From Didymodactylos carnosus (lineage: Eukaryota > Rotifera > Eurotatoria > Philodinida > Philodinidae), in the NCBI GenBank assembly GCA_905250885.1, contig CAJNOQ010000216.1, positions 1-62,426 on the forward strand: 62,426 bases of DNA, read 5' to 3'. Positions 1-11,443 of this stretch are shown piece after piece (position 1 is the stretch's first letter; each line of letters opens with the position of its first letter). Made by a program: the position numbers and the translations under genes. The notes beneath the pieces are model-generated. The model was given only the letters and a program-made list of their open reading frames with translations, searched no databases and had not been told where the DNA came from.

Positions 1-1596
1 TAGGATTTCAATCTCTTTTCATTACATCATAGGTTTCCAGATAATCCTAGATTGGTGTGATTTAGAGTTGCATCATTTTGTTCATTTTAAATGTTCGATT
101 TTTTGCTATAAATAACGATGTATTTTAGTAGGTTCGATAGGTTTTTGTTGAATACAAATAAAGTTTTATTTGCTCGATCAACTTAGAACTTAGACTCAAT
201 CGGTGAAAGGGATTTTCACCTGGTGACAGCGCCCGACCTAACAAGGTCGCGCGAAAAATCAGGATTTTGACTCCTGTAGCATTCATAGCTTGAGTACTAT
301 ATGCGCTAAAAAGTTGATTTTTTGTCTGGTAGTGAAGATTAATTAGTGGATCAAAACAAAAATAAATTATTCAATTCCATCAAGATGAACCTAAATTATT
401 GCGATTTTTACGCCGTGAATTGAAACGGTGCAATGAGATTGCAAATCGCTCATATATATATATAAGTAATATAATTTTGTGTAAAAAGGTTATAGGTTTT
501 TTCTCGTCATGCACGAAATGTGTACCTAAGCTTGTTGTTAAGATTACCCATGGGGAAAGTTTAGTAGATATCGCGGCGTTTACACCCGTGAAGGTCGTGA
601 AACGGAATGTGAGCGCAGATGAACATCGTAAATGGTGTGTTGGCGCGCGTGAAAAAATAATCCGCTTGTGACCAGTCATGAACTGTGCACGAAATTTTTT
701 TCCATCACATTTTTCGCACGTCGTCACAAGTGAAAAGACATGTGACCACGCATGAAAAAGTTATTCGCCTGTGACCAGACGTGAATATATATGTGACGTT
801 TCTGCCGCGTGGCCGCTAATGAAACTCAAAAAACGTGTAATGACCGTGCGTGGATTTTTCGCGTTAATATCTTCGTAAAAAGGTTTCACTTGCGAGCACG
901 CTTCAGAATGTCTAGAACGGATTTTATTATAAAAGGTAGCGGTTCACATTAATCTACGTGTAATTTTTTCATGCAGTTCTTTTCTATACACGTTTATCCA
1001 TAAATGAAAATGTTTCGATTATTTAAAAAAAGGCCTTAAGCATTTATATCTCTTCATATCTGAACTATCCTAACACGATGTTAAATAAATTAACTAATAA
1101 TTTTCAGTGTTCTTTGGCCTCATTCCTATTTTTCTAATAAATACATCTTGTTGTAAGGTTAAAATATTAATTAAAGACGAAGTGCTCAATCTTAATTAAA
1201 ATAGTAAGAAATGATTTTTATAATCATAACAGCACGATTTTCTTAGTCATTTATACCATTTTTGATCATATTGAGGAATTTATCAAATATGTATATATAT
1301 ATACTTGCATAATACAACTTGAAGTGGCCTTCTTTCATCTATTCTCATGCTTCGAACCTTTCTTTTTGAGATACAATCTTTTCTCAGTTCATTATTTTAG
1401 ATTCAAACAGAACATGTAAAATGCATGTCAAAGAAAAATTTTCATGTTAAGACAGATTGGAGACAATGGTTCTAGAGATCAAACGTAATTGTCTGTCAGT
1501 GTTTAAATTTAAGTGTGTTAAATTTGATGTAAAGAAAAATATATTTGAAAGTGCACTTACTTGTACGATTAAGGCATAAATTTTGTAAACAGTATT

Positions 1597-1858
1597 GTTA
1601 GTTTTTTGATTTGATTATATACACAATATTTTCAATGGGGTTTTTCAATGGGATTTTCTTACAGAAAGAATGATTTATCTGAGAAAAAACCCAGAAATGA
1701 AGAAAGGAAAAAGTGCGGGTGTACATAAAAACAATTTTGTTAGTTTGTTGATTTGATTATATACACAATATTTTCAATGGGTTTTTCAATGGGATTTTTG
1801 TACAGAAAGAGTAATTGTGAGGAAAAACCCAGAAATGAAGAAAGGAAAAAGTGTGTAT
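1597..1858. repeat. 142-bp tandem duplication, two copies
   Basis: The block starting at 1597 recurs at 1739 with small differences. Both copies contain GATTTGATTATATACACAAT, then TTTTTCAATGGGATTTT, then CCCAGAAATGAAGAAAGG followed by AAAAAGTG. The period is 142 bp. A degraded third piece (the GAAAAAGTGCGTATGTACAC part) is visible near 2040-2060. No coding potential is shared between the copies. Confidence 0.85.
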
Positions 1859-2119
1859 CACGGTGATAGCTATCACATTGACATGCACTTTTTCCTTTCT
1901 TCCTTTCTGAGTCTCATTATCACTGTGATAGTTATTTTTGTGAATTATGCAAGCCACTTGAAATTAGAATACCAGAAATAAACGTTGTGACTCATCAACA
2001 CCGGCACACAGTGACATCCGCTTTTGTGAGAAGAAAGAAAGAAAAAGTGCGTATGTACACAAAAACAACTATTACAGTAATAATGAGACCCAGAAACAAA
2101 CAAGGGAAAAGTGCGTGTC

Positions 2120-2139
2120 ACTGTGATAGCTATCACAGT
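2120..2139. repeat. 20-bp perfect palindrome
   Basis: ACTGTGATAG is followed directly by its reverse complement CTATCACAGT. The 14-base core GTGATAGCTATCAC also occurs at 1863-1876, and a half-site TCACTGTGATAG lies near 1919-1930. The repetition within 300 bases suggests parts of a decayed repeat or a protein-binding site. The sequence alone does not decide between these. Confidence 0.7.
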
Positions 2140-2662
2140 AACACAAAATAAAATAAATTCAGAAATTCTGAATCACAGTAACAATTTTGGTTTCTGAAGT
2201 CTGAATCGAATTGTATATTTCTAGTAATCAATGTTTTCTAGGAATCATTAATCAGACAGACAGAACAAAAATGTCTCATATAGTTTGAAGTAGCAGCCAG
2301 CAGAAGAATGCAAAAAATAAACTTTTTATATATTCAAATTATTTTTCAAGTTTTTTCTTAAAACGGTATAATAACGTTATATTACCATTCACTAATAAAA
2401 ACGATGTATGAATGAATGAGTGAATTTCTTGCTTGATACCAGCAACTTCTATTGCTGTTATAGAAGTCTCTGACGTCCTCTATCGTCTGCCGCTAGAGTA
2501 GTTCTACACTACGTCAATATTACTTGAGTGTTAGCGATAGGGTGTTTCTGCGCAACGTTATGAACGTATATGCCTATGGTAGGATTAATATTGAATTCTT
2601 ATATTCAAGTGAATTTATAATCACATAAATATAATCCACTTTCCTCGTTTTAAATTTCAATT

Positions 2663-4963
2663 ATGTCGAAAACAAGAGCAGAAGATTATTGGAAACAACA
2701 CAATTTTGACGGACTGTTTAAAGAACTTACACATATGCTAGTCCAAAAAATGCCGTCAGAACCGGGTAAAACCGAACTCTTAGTCTTATTTGTCACTGTG
2801 TATTAATATACTTCATTTAGTGATTGCTATTGTGCAATTTATACAAAAAAAATATCCGAAAATATTTAAAAATGAAATTAGTAGTGTTTCAAAATCGACG
2901 GTAACAAATCAAGCACCATTCTCACCTCGATCGGATATTGGAAGAGAACGACGTTTATCTAACCAAAGCATGACTAGCGGCGTTTCCACATCACCAAACC
3001 CAATCACTAATCCTCTGTTGGATTCCATCGCAGGCAAAATAAACAAAGACTCATCTAAATATTCACAATCCTATGACCGACAGCAACTCAGTGGAATGAT
3101 GGGAGCAGCAGCTAATGAAAAAAAAATAGATGTAGGTATTTCTGATCGGCTTTCTCCCTCAAAACTATGTAATAACTTTCAATATCCAGTGCAATCCCAG
3201 AAATGTCTATTTCATAGGTAAATAATATGAAACAGCAGGCTCAAAATATTGTTGAAGATGGTTCACTATCTCTTAGTCAGCAAGCTCCATTTAATTTAAA
3301 AAATCTCATGTTCGCACAACGACTTGGTCAACAAGTAACAATATTAACAGAAAAAAAGAAAACAACAGATCGTGAAATTTTACAAGATGAATTAATCAAA
3401 CCTACTTCACTATCAGAAAAGAAGGACCAAGATCATGTCGATCAACAAAAATCTCTATTATCAATAAACGATGAACAAACATACGGCACACCAAGTGTCG
3501 AACAATTAATCAAACATAAAGAAAAATTAAGACTTGAGAATGATCATGGTTCACATCGAAAGATGTTGGCAAAAATCGCCGACGATGAACGACACAAATC
3601 CGATGTTTTTGTAAAAAATATATCAAAACCTGAAGCAATTTTAGATATACAGGCACAGATACCGATTCCAGAGGCGAATGTAACTACGCCTACAATCCAT
3701 ACAAAACAAGAAGAAGAAATACTTGCTGAAGAGGATATTTTTCGTACATCGAAAAAACGACGAAGAGAAAGACAAAAACAAGACGGAAATCGAAAAGTAC
3801 TAAATAATAATAATAGACAAACTGTGCAATCAACTTTTCAGCCGACATTAAATTTTGGTGTGTGTAAACATTGTGGAAATATAATGAGCAACGAAGAGAA
3901 TGATAGAACAAATCAAACCGTAACATCAAAGCCACTATCGAGTAAGTATGCCATCGCTACACCTTAAAAGTAATCACCAAGTAAGATTTTCAATGAGTTT
4001 AAAATGTGTCTGTAGATGTGTGCTTAATAAATTTGCAAGTAGATTTGTCGATTACTACCACGGAGATGAACATACATCCCCTTTCTTTTTATTATGCCTT
4101 TTCGGGAATTGAGAGATACGCCAAGATGACTTTCGTTAAACTGCGAAAGTACACTAATCTTTCATCATTACAACCCATGGGTTTTTTGCCAATAATTCAG
4201 TTGCATTGTCTTTCAATGCAAGTTACAATTGTTTCTAAACGAAAAAAAGAAGTGACTTGTATTAAGAGACGTTTTCGCCAATACTACCAGTGTATTTTCG
4301 TCAATTGGCAAAAATCACATGATTCCGTTCTTTTTAGTAGTTCCAATAATGTCAAACAGTGTTCAACAATCAAAAAACACAGACATCGATGATTGGTTCG
4401 AAAGTGCGTCTGACATAAGTCGATCAAGTCCAAAACTGTTAAGACAATGGATGTCAGATGAGCATGAACAGTATGAAAAACCAATGTCTCAACAAGAAGT
4501 TCCACAACTTAACAGTCGTAATCTTTTTACGATTAATACTTCAGATAACCGATCTAAAATGTTATCGCCAACCATCACAGCGCGAGAACAACAACCGTCT
4601 TCTGATATATTAAGAACAGAAAACTTTTTTGCTAATGATTCAGATACACAATCAACCTTTAACCCAGTTCTTCTTCCACAAACAGCTACTAACAATAGGT
4701 TGCCACAACCTATGGGAGAATCCGGCACTTTTACACGTTTACCTGAACAAAAGTTTCGACATCGTCGTTCTTCATCAGTTAAAAGTGCGTCAAGACATTC
4801 GGAAAAAGAAAAACCAACTGCTTTACCAACAACAGTATCCGTTATTCAGCAACGTAGTACAAAACGAAATTCTTCTACCATTCAACAACAACCGAAAAAT
4901 TTGAATGTTCGTAGAACATCGAACTGGGGAGTTGTAGAACATTCTCCAGATGATTCAGATTAA
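2663..4963 (+). CDS. RIIa/Dpy-30-like docking-domain protein
   Basis: Four-exon model of about 587 aa: 2663-2765, 2821-3131, 3218-3941 and 4338-4963. Introns start GT and end AG, and the phases join. The exon 2/3 acceptor could also be at 3235 or 3238. Residues about 5-50, AEDYWKQHNFDGLFKELTHM followed by LVQKMPSEPVIAIVQFIQKK, have the pattern of RIIa-type dimerisation/docking helices (aromatic-hydrophobic helix, conserved E-P, second helix ending in KKYP). Such domains bind AKAP amphipathic helices in PKA regulatory subunits and in ciliary or sperm proteins. The 55-nt first intron falls exactly inside this domain, and splicing it restores the P-V-I motif. The rest is low-complexity and charged, with a basic KKRRRERQKQ patch and one CxxC pair (CKHCG) near the end of exon 3. 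No catalytic domain is seen. The RIIa assignment is good; the specific orthologue (a TEX55- or RIIAD1-like ciliary protein?) is not established. Confidence 0.75.
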
Positions 4964-4979
4964 AATATGTTGTGTATGA

Positions 4980-4985
4980 AATAAA
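4980..4985 (+). promoter_or_regulatory. polyadenylation signal AATAAA
   Basis: An AATAAA hexamer lies about 17 bases after the stop codon of the RIIa-domain gene and is followed by A+T-rich sequence. The 3' UTR would be very short, as is common in compact invertebrate genomes. A second AATAAA lies near 5104, so the choice is uncertain. Confidence 0.5.
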
Positions 4986-6658
4986 ATCATTTAAAATTAA
5001 CAATTTATAATTATGTTACTAGTATTTTTTGATAGTTTTTCTGTTGTTTGAGTATAAATGAACAATACTTTGTTTTAAATAATTTATTATATTTTTAATT
5101 TAAATAAAATGTATTTCTATTTACAAAATAAAACTTCTGGAAATTAACAGGTATTAGTTACTTATATTGGCACACTATTTATGTTTGTAATTAGATATTT
5201 TGTTGTTTCCATGGTATATACCAATAATTAGTTGTAAAAGATATTTGTTTATACTTTTAGTATTTACTAAACAGTTCATATTATTTATTCTACTAAATTC
5301 AGTAAGAAAGAAAAATAAACCAAAAAACTGTAGTTTTTGTTGATGAGTATATTTTCATTATTTGATTTTAAACAAAAAAAGAACTATCCTTCCCTCATTT
5401 TTCATCACAAAATATGATCTATAACAAAAGAAATTCAAAAATAAGTAGAAAAAAAATCATGCAAAAAAATAGTATTCTATCAGACATATATATGTATATC
5501 TATCTATATCTATATCTATATATGTATATATATATAGTACAGTCAGTGAAGCGAACAAATTAGCTATCTGACACAAATTTGAGAAAATATATATATCTTA
5601 AAAGATTAATTCTAGCTAATGAAACAAAGTAAAAACAATTTCTTTAAACTGGACGAACCATGCGAGGAGAACTAAAAATAAATATAACAAATCGTATAAA
5701 AAAACATATTGTTAATCAATTGCTTATTTATTTTGATCTTTTTCAACTCATAGAGTAGATACATACCGTTGTTTTTCATATTGTGTTTTAAAATAACTTA
5801 ATATCATACGAGGAGATTTTTCTATTGAAATTGAAGGATCTGAATAAAAAAATTGAAATATTGATAAAAAGTAAACATAGTCTGATTTAACCACATACCA
5901 AGAGCTTCATTTGATGTAACATTCTACAAAAGAACAGATGACAGTCAAGTAGTTCAATTAATATAAAATATGAGGTTCACAAAGAAAACTATATGCCTCA
6001 CGATTAATTTAGACGGAAGATTATGTCTTACAGTATAATATCGCATATTCATATTTGTAGATTATCTATCTCTGCTTCTTCGACATATCAAAATCGAGAT
6101 ATTGACATTTTTTACGCTTAGGTCTACATCTTCCGTTTCAAGATATTAAACATTATAATTATTCTACTCTGAATAACAAAGACGCCAACCACTTTTCCTT
6201 CTTCTCCTCTCTACTCTTAAATTTGTTTTCTTTACTTTAATTCATACATACGAAAGAAAAGAAAAGAAATTTTTGTTCTTTTTATAGGTGTGTCGAAATG
6301 TTCATCTATCCTATGTCAAAAAGAAACAGTAAAGATATTACAGGAATTTTTTGACGTTACAGTCTCTGCTTGTTTTCTCGAAAATATTTCCTATTTTTTG
6401 ATATTCCTGTCTGTTCTAAGAAAAATCCAGCACATATATGAGAATAATTTCTTGAATAAGACTAAATGGTACCATTGAATTCTAGATCGAATAACAGAAT
6501 CAAAAATTCACTAATGATTTTTGTTTAGATTCGATAATTTTTGAGAAGTAAAATTCTGTTGATAGATTTGAACCACGCAATTAGTCTCATATGACAAAAA
6601 TTTTGTATTCTGTCATATTGTGTGAAACTTTGTTGTCTGTGTATAGATCCATCATTTC
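4986..6658. other. convergent intergenic gap
   Basis: This lies between the 3' ends of the RIIa-domain gene (+) and EXO1 (-). It is A+T-rich with no supported gene. It holds a TA/TATC microsatellite at 5486-5537. The 62-codon open frame at 6290-6478 has no recognisable content. Confidence 0.6.
5486..5537. repeat. ATATATGTATATC/TATC microsatellite
   Basis: Interleaved TA, TATC and TATG units run for about 50 bases. This is a simple-sequence repeat with no other feature. Confidence 0.85.
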
Positions 6659-9399
6659 TTAAGTATTGAGAAACCAGTCTATACATACACAATTGCTTGA
6701 TTTATCATTTCTTTCTTCAGATTGAATTTGTTCAACGATGTTTTTTGATTTACGTGATTTAAATTTATATAAAGTCGATGACTTCTTTTCCAAAACATCT
6801 CTTTCTACTTGTAAATCTGTTTCAATTGTTACATCCGAATTTTCATTCGACCAATTAGTGTCTAGAGATGAGAAGATTGATAATGTTGATTGTTCAACAT
6901 TTAAATCGACTCGTTTTAAACGCTTTCTATTCGTCGGCCGTACTTCATTATCATCTTCAGAATCAGGCACAAAAATATTACTATCATTTTCTATTAAATC
7001 AAATACACTGTTGTTGGTTTCTGTTATTTGTTTATTTGGAAAAAATCGACTTTTCGTATCATGATCGTATATATCAAAACCATTTTGCTTTTCAACTACT
7101 TGAATATCTGTTATCATTTTTGTATGATATTCAAGTTTAGGAGAGACAAATGGAATGGCAAATGGTGATTTTGATACATGTTTTCCAACAGGACTTGTTA
7201 TTGGTGTATGATTACTGTTATTTATTTCATTCTTCTCATCTGTTATATACGACTGCAATATTGAACTTGTAGATTCAATTAATGCCATAGCTGGTGATAT
7301 TTTTGATGGTGCTTCACTATGTATTTTCTTGCGTTTATGAGTGACACTTGTCAAAAAAAATGATGCCGATAATTGTGAATGCGATATTGACTCTTTCAAG
7401 GATAATTGACTTTCAATAGAAAATGGTTTTGAGCGACATTTATATCCAATTTTCCAGATTGATTTCATATGAGAAGGAATAAAAACTGACGATGATGATG
7501 TTTTTGGTGGATGATAATCCTAAAAAGAAAGTGAAAGTACAAAGATCTTTCTTGTAAAGATCTTTATCGAACAAAATATCTCTGAATTGCGTCGTAAATA
7601 AAATCCATACACCAATGAATCTTTACAACGAAAACTAGTTATTTTCGTACCTTCCACTGTTTTGGATCAAAATCATCAATACGTTGTTTTGTTTTTGTAT
7701 TTAAATTACCAATTGCTTGCTGAAAAGCTATTTCATTATCATAATAATGCCCGGCAAATTCTAATTCAGTTTTGTCAATATCATCCGGTAACGGATTCAA
7801 TGAAGTCTATAAAAATACAAAACAAAATTGATTGGGATAGAATCAATAGAAATCTGGCAAGTAAGGAAATATCACCTTTCTCACACTATGTTTATCTCAA
7901 ATGACAAAAACGACAGATATACATGCACTTAGATATACAGAAAGATACGAATTTTGCTTTGATATGATTAACAGAACATATGTTGTTCTTATTTCTACAG
8001 CACTTCGCTTTTTCTCTGACTTGCGACAATATCTGCATATAATATATTTTGTGCGAATAGAAAGACATCTGACACATTTGCTCAAGAAACAGAAAGTGTG
8101 TGAGATAAGAAATATCTTATTTTCTAAATAAAATGCTTACCAATTGTCGTATCAATGGATCAAATACAACTTGAAATTGAAATGTTAGATCAGCTCGTTT
8201 AAACGCTTCAATATAATTTTCACTAACTTTTAAATTAGTCATTTTCAAATTAATTGGCATCTGCTTGAGAATCTATTAAAATTTCAAACAAGAACGTTAA
8301 GTACATTATACGAAACGATTACTAATTAGGACAGAAAGAACGTACAAATAGAAATTGTGAACAGTATTCAGTCTTTTATCTACCAAACATAACAAAAACA
8401 AAGTAAGACTTACCACATCGATTTCTTTTCGTTTAGTCATTCGAAGTAATTTTTTTGCTTTGGCTAAACCAATATTTGGTAAGCTCTCTAAATAATCACA
8501 ACCCGATAATATGCACATCCACCGAAAACGTTCAAAGGTATTTATATCATCATCAAATTCTGTCACAAGACTTAATTTTGTTTTTTCAATCAATGTTCCT
8601 GTACCATTTAAATCTAATTTATATAAAATCTAATAAAAAGAAAAAAGATACTATTTTTCTAAAATACATGATATATAAGCACCCACCAAATTACACCCAA
8701 ATAGAACAAGATCTGAATCTTCTGTAATAACTAAATCAGCAATGCCCGATGAATTTAAATATGCCAACTGTGCATCGGCTTCGTAAGGCGCAACAAGGCA
8801 ATCCACGCCCATTTGTCTTAAAGCCTAAAATAAGTAGTATTCAGCTAAATGTTTTGTCTTAGCTTTGATTACTCTATACATGAATAATTTCCAATACGAT
8901 CTCTGTCGTGACATCAATCGATCGACGATAAAAGGTCAATGCATCCATCTGTTTACCATTTTTAATAGCGTCTTGAGCACGTAGACGATTAATGTCCTTT
9001 TCTCTATAAGCAAAAAAACAAAATTGTTAAAATGTTTTTACAACTGTTAGGAACACGCATACACTCGTCGTTTTATTTCTGTATTTCTCTTTGAAGGTAA
9101 CGGAGAACCATCGAATACCATAATTGGCTTAATACCAGACTGGAGTAATAACGTGGCATATTTTGTCACATAACGTACATAGCTTGAATAAAAGAAAAAA
9201 AAAATTGGATAAAAGATCAAAACGATTTAGTTTCTTACCTTGAGCAGGGTGTTCCTTGAGCGATTTTATCTGCACATCCAAAACATCCTCGGTATATCCA
9301 ACAATAGGTGTCAACAGCAGCCGTACAACCATTGAACTCTGTTATATTAGCATCTCGCGAAGCTGGCTTTAACAAGGGCAGCAGACCCGTTATACCCAT
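6659..9399 (-). CDS. EXO1: Exonuclease 1 (EXO1)
   Basis: 5'-3' exonuclease and flap endonuclease of the RAD2/FEN1 family, acting in the nucleus in mismatch repair and DNA-end resection. Eight exons on the minus strand: 9399-9239, 9182-9063, 9003-8880, 8824-8687, 8629-8414, 8272-8141, 7806-7651 and 7519-6659, with introns of 52-140 nt, giving about 635 aa. The start [10 protein letters not shown] is the canonical family N-terminus. The N-domain has D30 (AVDTYCW) and D78 (VFDGS). The I-domain has E150 and D152 (VAPYEADAQ), then D171 and D173 (TEDSDL). A helix-hairpin-helix region follows with D226 ([21 protein letters not shown]). These match the human positions, the last offset by one. After FDPLIRQL and [10 protein letters not shown] comes an unstructured Ser/Lys-rich tail of roughly 280 residues, where MLH1/MSH2 contacts sit in other species. 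The tail is shorter than in human EXO1 (846 aa). Identification is firm; the last exon's end is the first in-frame stop. Confidence 0.95.
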
Positions 9400-9642
9400 C
9401 GTCAGATATCGTCGGAAAATAGAATAATAGAAAAAGACATATGGAATGTGTTAGTGAGAAACATATCTAAAGAAGAAAAAGAAATGGTAAAACTATGTCG
9501 TTTTTTATTCTTTTCCAATAAAACTGCCAATGTTGAAGATCAAACTCCCCATTTTCACCATAATTCGCGCTTATTTGCGTGAATAGCAGATGCAACTGGA
9601 GTTTCTTATAACATGTTGCAATTGTAATACGACGATTGTCCC

Positions 9643-9751
9643 TTTTTTTACTGAGAAACTGAACTGAACTGAGTTTTTGAGTCACCAGAGCATAAATTTT
9701 TCTATCACCCAATCAGAAAAGTTCAGTAAAATCAGTTTCTCAGTAAAAAAA
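9643..9751. repeat. 20-bp inverted repeat with 69-nt loop
   Basis: TTTTTTTACTGAGAAACTGA at 9643-9662 is the reverse complement of TCAGTTTCTCAGTAAAAAAA at 9732-9751. The loop is rich in the words CTGA and GAACTG. This could be a small MITE remnant or a hairpin. It lies about 250 bp upstream of the EXO1 start codon. Confidence 0.75.
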
Positions 9752-9920
9752 AGAGATAACCAGCAAGACGTCTATATACTGTTCCTGGCTGTAACATTTT
9801 CCTTTAAACAAAATATTTCACATTATATCATCTGACGCCTTATTCTTCCAACTTGATAACTTTTTAAGTCATGTGACTGTTGTAACTAAAATCCACATAT
9901 GCGGCAGACAGTGTTTCTAA

Positions 9921-9996
9921 TAGCAAAGCGTACTCATTGTATCAAAGCGTACATACGCTTGGAAAATTTAAAAATACGCTGTTTTACGCTTTGCTA
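9921..9996. repeat. nested AGCGTA/TACGCT inverted repeats
   Basis: TAGCAAAGCGTA (9921-9932) and its exact reverse complement TACGCTTTGCTA (9985-9996) enclose a second perfect pair, AAGCGTA and TACGCTT (9945-9951 and 9954-9960). The hexamer AGCGTA or its complement occurs at 9927, 9946, 9954, 9975 and 9985. In this A+T-rich context such clustering is unlikely to be random. It may be a binding-site array or a small hairpin element about 530 bp upstream of EXO1. Confidence 0.75.
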
Positions 9997-11443
9997 GGAA
10001 AAGCAGGGCCCAGTGTACACTCTACTATCTTAAACAGCGATAACACGCTGTTTTCTAATAGAACTTCTTGTATATTTAAGAGAAAATAAGAAAAACTTTT
10101 TAGCTAGTGAGTCATTCTGCTGTTTGAGACAAGAGACTTTTTTCTTGTTATACAAGATCAGTGATGTTTTTCTCTATTTATAATTGTTTGTGTCTGCAAA
10201 GTTGCTTTCTGAAAAAAACCTGTATAACGAAAGTTTCTCCTCTAATTCCTGATATCTACCTAATTGATGCTTTCTATTTTAGATCTGCAACGTATAGGCT
10301 TTGAGAAAAAAACAGAGCACGCTCAGCGGATAAATTCTGTTAAAAACACTAGTGGCAGAGACGATCGCGATGATGTTTTTATCAATTTTTCAAAAATGTC
10401 ACCGAATTCTCCCATTCTTTGCTTCTTTTTATCCAGAAAATGACAGCCTGTTTCGTGCGGTGCACAAGATATTATGGCGGGACAGATTGATTCAGCTCAT
10501 TCGTAGTGTATGTCATTGTTAATTTTCGTCAGGAATTTGTTTTTTTTCAAAATATTAAGCGCGCAAAGTAAAGATGGTATTATCAGTTTATAATTCGTGC
10601 ATAATATAATAGTCTGTAAACCAGTGAAAAAGTACTAATGAGGCTATTATGTAGACTAGTGAAAAAAAGTACTATTGAAATCGAAATCGAAATATGAGAG
10701 TTTTTTTTCATGCATAGTATGTCATCATGATAATTGGCTAAATTGAATTTCGTGCGTTTTTCGCTGACGGCGATTGATTTTCAGAAAATCATCAAGTAGT
10801 TCATACAGTAGGTTTTTTTCGAAAGTGACCGATCTTGGATAATTCCAGTAACAGACAGTATGAAAATAGATGTCACTATGGTATATCCTTCATTCGAGTA
10901 GCCTTTAATCTAGCAATTTGCTGAACGAGGAAAAGTACGGTAGTGCAACATTTTTTTATTTCTCCATTATTTTAATTTTTTGTTTTTGTTCTTGTAGCTT
11001 GTAAAATGGCAAAAGACGTATCAGAAAATCATCAGTATAAGAAAAAGGTGCAATTCACAGATTTTTATACGTGCGATTAAAAAGAGAGTCAATAACAGCA
11101 AAACTATCAGATAACAGACAGAAATATTCATTGCTTAAAGCGTACACAGGACAAAGAAAAACTTGCAATTTCTTTGTGGACGAGAACGAGCGAGCAAATC
11201 AAATCGGAATGATAAATGGGATAAACATCTAAAACTGTTACAAAAAAGTGTTCTGACAAGTTTACAAATGACTTGCAAACATGTTTACAATTTCATAAGA
11301 AAATAGAATAGAACGCAAAAAAAGAGTGAAAATATTGAATCACACATTGAATGAAACACACATAAGATAAATTGAAAAATTGAAAAATGGAAGAACATAA
11401 GAATCAATAAAATCGATATTACAGATAAAACAAATGATTATCC

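Larger units (their letters stand above)
1..2662. other. 5' intergenic region, repeats only
   Basis: No gene is recognised here. Bases 200-860 are unusually rich in GTGA/TCAC-type words and contain a short G+C-rich stretch near 226-256. Bases 1597-1858 are a tandem duplication and 1860-2140 hold palindromes, both listed separately. Open frames at 399-671 (+) and 380-727 (-) overlap on opposite strands and show no family resemblance. The first 240 bases could be the inner end of an LTR, but this is weak (see findings). Confidence 0.5.
9400..11443. other. gap upstream of EXO1
   Basis: This holds the probable EXO1 promoter side and the 3' flank of the RhoGAP-START gene. Two inverted-repeat structures (9643-9751 and 9921-9996) are listed separately. 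No supported gene is present. The open frame at 9467-9712 (-) overlaps the first hairpin and looks accidental. Confidence 0.55.

Noticed and set aside
399-671. 90-codon open frame on the plus strand
   Set aside because: Overlaps a 115-codon frame on the other strand, has no recognisable domain, and lies in a GTGA-word-rich stretch that keeps several frames open by composition.
4006-4392. 128-codon plus-strand frame
   Set aside because: It falls mainly inside the 3942-4337 intron of the RIIa-domain gene and runs out of frame into its last exon; the exon join fits better without it.
9467-9712. 81-codon minus-strand frame upstream of EXO1
   Set aside because: Spans the 9643-9751 hairpin and matches no family; the EXO1 start at 9399 already gives the canonical N-terminus.
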